Assembly: GCA_021202015.1 (NCBI GenBank)
Contig: JAJQDV010000066.1
Coordinates: 1-33,001 of the forward strand
Length of the DNA stretch: 33,001 nt
Origin: Clostridiales bacterium
GTDB taxonomy: Bacteria; Bacillota; Clostridia; Lachnospirales; Lachnospiraceae
Reading direction: 5' to 3'
The first letter of the stretch is position 1, and every line of letters starts with the position of its first letter. The position numbers and the translations under genes were made by a program. Of this stretch, positions 32,354 through 33,001 are shown one piece after another. Under the pieces are notes generated by a model. It was not told where the DNA came from. It searched no databases and worked only from the letters and a program-made list of their open reading frames with translations.

Positions 32354-32382
32354 TTGACTCCCATCCGGAAAACCTTTATAAT
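32354..32382 (+). promoter_or_regulatory. near-consensus sigma-A promoter of tRNA-Ser
   Basis: TTGACT (32354-32359), 17 bases, then a perfect TATAAT (32377-32382). The tRNA starts 11 bases after the -10, so this strong promoter most likely gives a transcript beginning at or very near the mature end. Confidence 0.93.
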
Positions 32383-32392
32383 GATTGCCTGT

Positions 32393-32480
32393 GGAGAGTT
32401 AGCGAAGAGGCCATAACGCGCCGCACTCGAAATGCGGTTGTCCGTTTACGGGCACGTGGGTTCGAATCCCACACTCTCCG
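32393..32480 (+). tRNA. tRNA-Ser (anticodon CGA)
   Basis: An 88-base tRNA. Acceptor arms GGAGAGT (32393-32399) and ACTCTCC (32473-32479) pair fully, with discriminator G at 32480. The anticodon stem CCGCA/TGCGG holds the loop CTCGAAA, giving anticodon CGA for UCG codons. A long variable arm of the serine type and a normal T arm (GTGGG TTCGAAT CCCAC) are present. No CCA is encoded after the discriminator, so the CCA-adding enzyme (also in this window) must finish it. Confidence 0.96.
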
Positions 32481-32484
32481 TTTC

Positions 32485-32524
32485 AACGCCCCGCAGCGGC
32501 TGATCCGCCTGCGGGGCGTTTCGT
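32485..32524 (+). terminator. terminator after tRNA-Ser
   Basis: AACGCCCCGCAG and CTGCGGGGCGTT-type arms form a strong GC-rich hairpin starting five bases after the tRNA. The following sequence (TCGTT) has only a weak T-run, so release may be imperfect, which would leave some read-through to the SRP RNA. Confidence 0.7.
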
Positions 32525-32573
32525 TCAGGATTTCCGATGGCATACACAACGCATACACAGCGGCAAAAAAGCA

Positions 32574-32603
32574 TTGACAGCAGAGAACCGTTGATGCTAT
32601 ACT
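32574..32603 (+). promoter_or_regulatory. sigma-A promoter of SRP RNA
   Basis: TTGACA (32574-32579), 18 bases, TATACT (32598-32603). The predicted start of the RNA at about 32611 is seven to eight bases downstream. Confidence 0.88.
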
Positions 32604-32610
32604 GAAATCT

Positions 32611-32879
32611 CCGAGCAGCCGGGGCCGCAGCGGCGCCCTGTACCATCAATCCGCTATAGTTGGGGTGATATCCTGCCGCGGGTCTTTGATTGTGGAGCTG
32701 CCTTCTGTAAGTGGCGTGGATTTTCGGGTCTCACGCGACGGGAACCTGTGAACCGGGTCAGGTCAGGAATGGAGCAGCCCTAAGCAGGACCTTCCGGGTG
32801 CCGTGAGGGCGCCTGAGATGAGTTAACTGCAGGAGTAACGTCCGGGGTCGGGATTCAACGCAGGATGCTCGGTTTTTTT
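32611..32879 (+). ncRNA. ffs: signal recognition particle RNA, large Gram-positive type (with Alu domain)
   Basis: About 263 bases plus a T-run. The S-domain core is recognisable: GTCAGGTCAGGAATGGAGCA followed by GCCCTAAGCAG, the universal Ffh-binding internal loop and tetraloop region. The ends CCGAGCA (32611-32617) and TGCTCGG (32867-32873) pair and close the molecule, and TTTTTTT follows as the terminator. The 5' third (from about 32611 to 32700) would be the Alu domain, as in Bacillus and clostridia rather than the short E. coli 4.5S form. It guides signal-peptide-bearing ribosomes to the membrane. Exact ends are inferred from the pairing. Confidence 0.95.
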
Positions 32880-32921
32880 GAAACGGTCTGCCTCGCAGTT
32901 TTCATTTTATAAAACATCCCT

Positions 32922-32961
32922 GAGAAGCCGTATGAGAGAGATCTCCGGGCTTCCTTTTTTT
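32922..32961 (+). terminator. hairpin with T-run downstream of SRP RNA
   Basis: GAAGCC (32924-32929) pairs with GGCTTC (32948-32953), with further internal pairing, and is followed by seven T residues. It is a second terminator behind the SRP RNA. The short 32880-32921 stretch before it holds nothing recognisable. Confidence 0.75.
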
Positions 32962-33001
32962 ATGCGCAGGGGTGCGAAAGAAATATGACAGCTATGCTGT
33001 C
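32962..33001 (+). repeat. copy of the HU-rqcP intergenic repeat, cut by the window edge
   Basis: ATGCGCAGGGGTGCGAAAG (32962-32980) is identical over 19 bases to the minus-strand copy at 19555-19537. It is followed by AAATAT and the perfect palindrome GACAGC-TAT-GCTGTC (32987-33001). The right part of the element continues outside the window, so its far arm cannot be seen. Confidence 0.72.

Noticed and set aside
32376-32558. Short minus-strand open frame across the tRNA-Ser gene
   Set aside because: Typical spurious frame antisense to a tRNA; the tRNA and its promoter explain the sequence.

Overview
The window looks like a chromosomal segment of a spore-forming Clostridia bacterium, most likely a GC-rich member of the Lachnospiraceae. 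The reasons are the spore genes (spoIIE, yabP, yabQ) in the same order as in Bacillus subtilis, the split transketolase, the archaeal/eukaryotic-type ProRS, the large SRP RNA and the clostridial gene style. No phage, transposase, integrase or CRISPR array is visible. Nearly all genes after base 4300 lie on the minus strand; the exceptions are a phosphosugar mutase and the RNA genes at the right edge.

Layout. Bases 1-4255 (+) hold the end of an OmpR-type response regulator, its histidine kinase with a very acidic repeat-bearing outer domain, and a large tannase-like alpha/beta-hydrolase lipoprotein that carries its own acidic 13-residue repeats. A bidirectional terminator separates these from a long minus-strand block read from high to low coordinates: HU, rqcP, yabP, yabQ, divIC, then spoIIE, tilS, hpt, ftsH (the conserved Firmicutes sporulation/division/housekeeping block). 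It continues into a GH13 amylase-family enzyme, a sugar-type nucleotidyltransferase, an LCP (LytR-CpsA-Psr) cell-wall protein, a tiny zinc-ribbon protein, a lone carbamate kinase and pyruvate kinase.

Bases 20127-21809 (+) encode a phosphoglucomutase-type enzyme. The next minus-strand block (21877-32264) reads pfk, dnaX, ybaB, recR, split transketolase (N then C half), a MPN-like/LysM membrane protein, proS and cca. The right edge (+) holds tRNA-Ser(CGA) and the SRP RNA, each behind a near-consensus sigma-A promoter and followed by a hairpin terminator.

Themes: (1) central carbon metabolism (pfk, pyk, transketolase, phosphosugar mutase, amylase); (2) sporulation, with a Spo0A/sigma-A-like 21-bp-spacer promoter ahead of spoIIE and a possible sigma-E promoter ahead of yabPQ; (3) translation and ribosome rescue (tilS, cca, proS, rqcP, tRNA-Ser, SRP RNA). 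No wholly new multi-gene system is evident. The most unusual items are three families of intergenic hairpin repeats, the LysM protein whose N-terminal half resembles a metal-less MPN/JAMM domain, the repeat-rich tannase-like lipoprotein beside a similarly acidic sensor kinase, and a phosphofructokinase with a mixed ATP/PPi signature.
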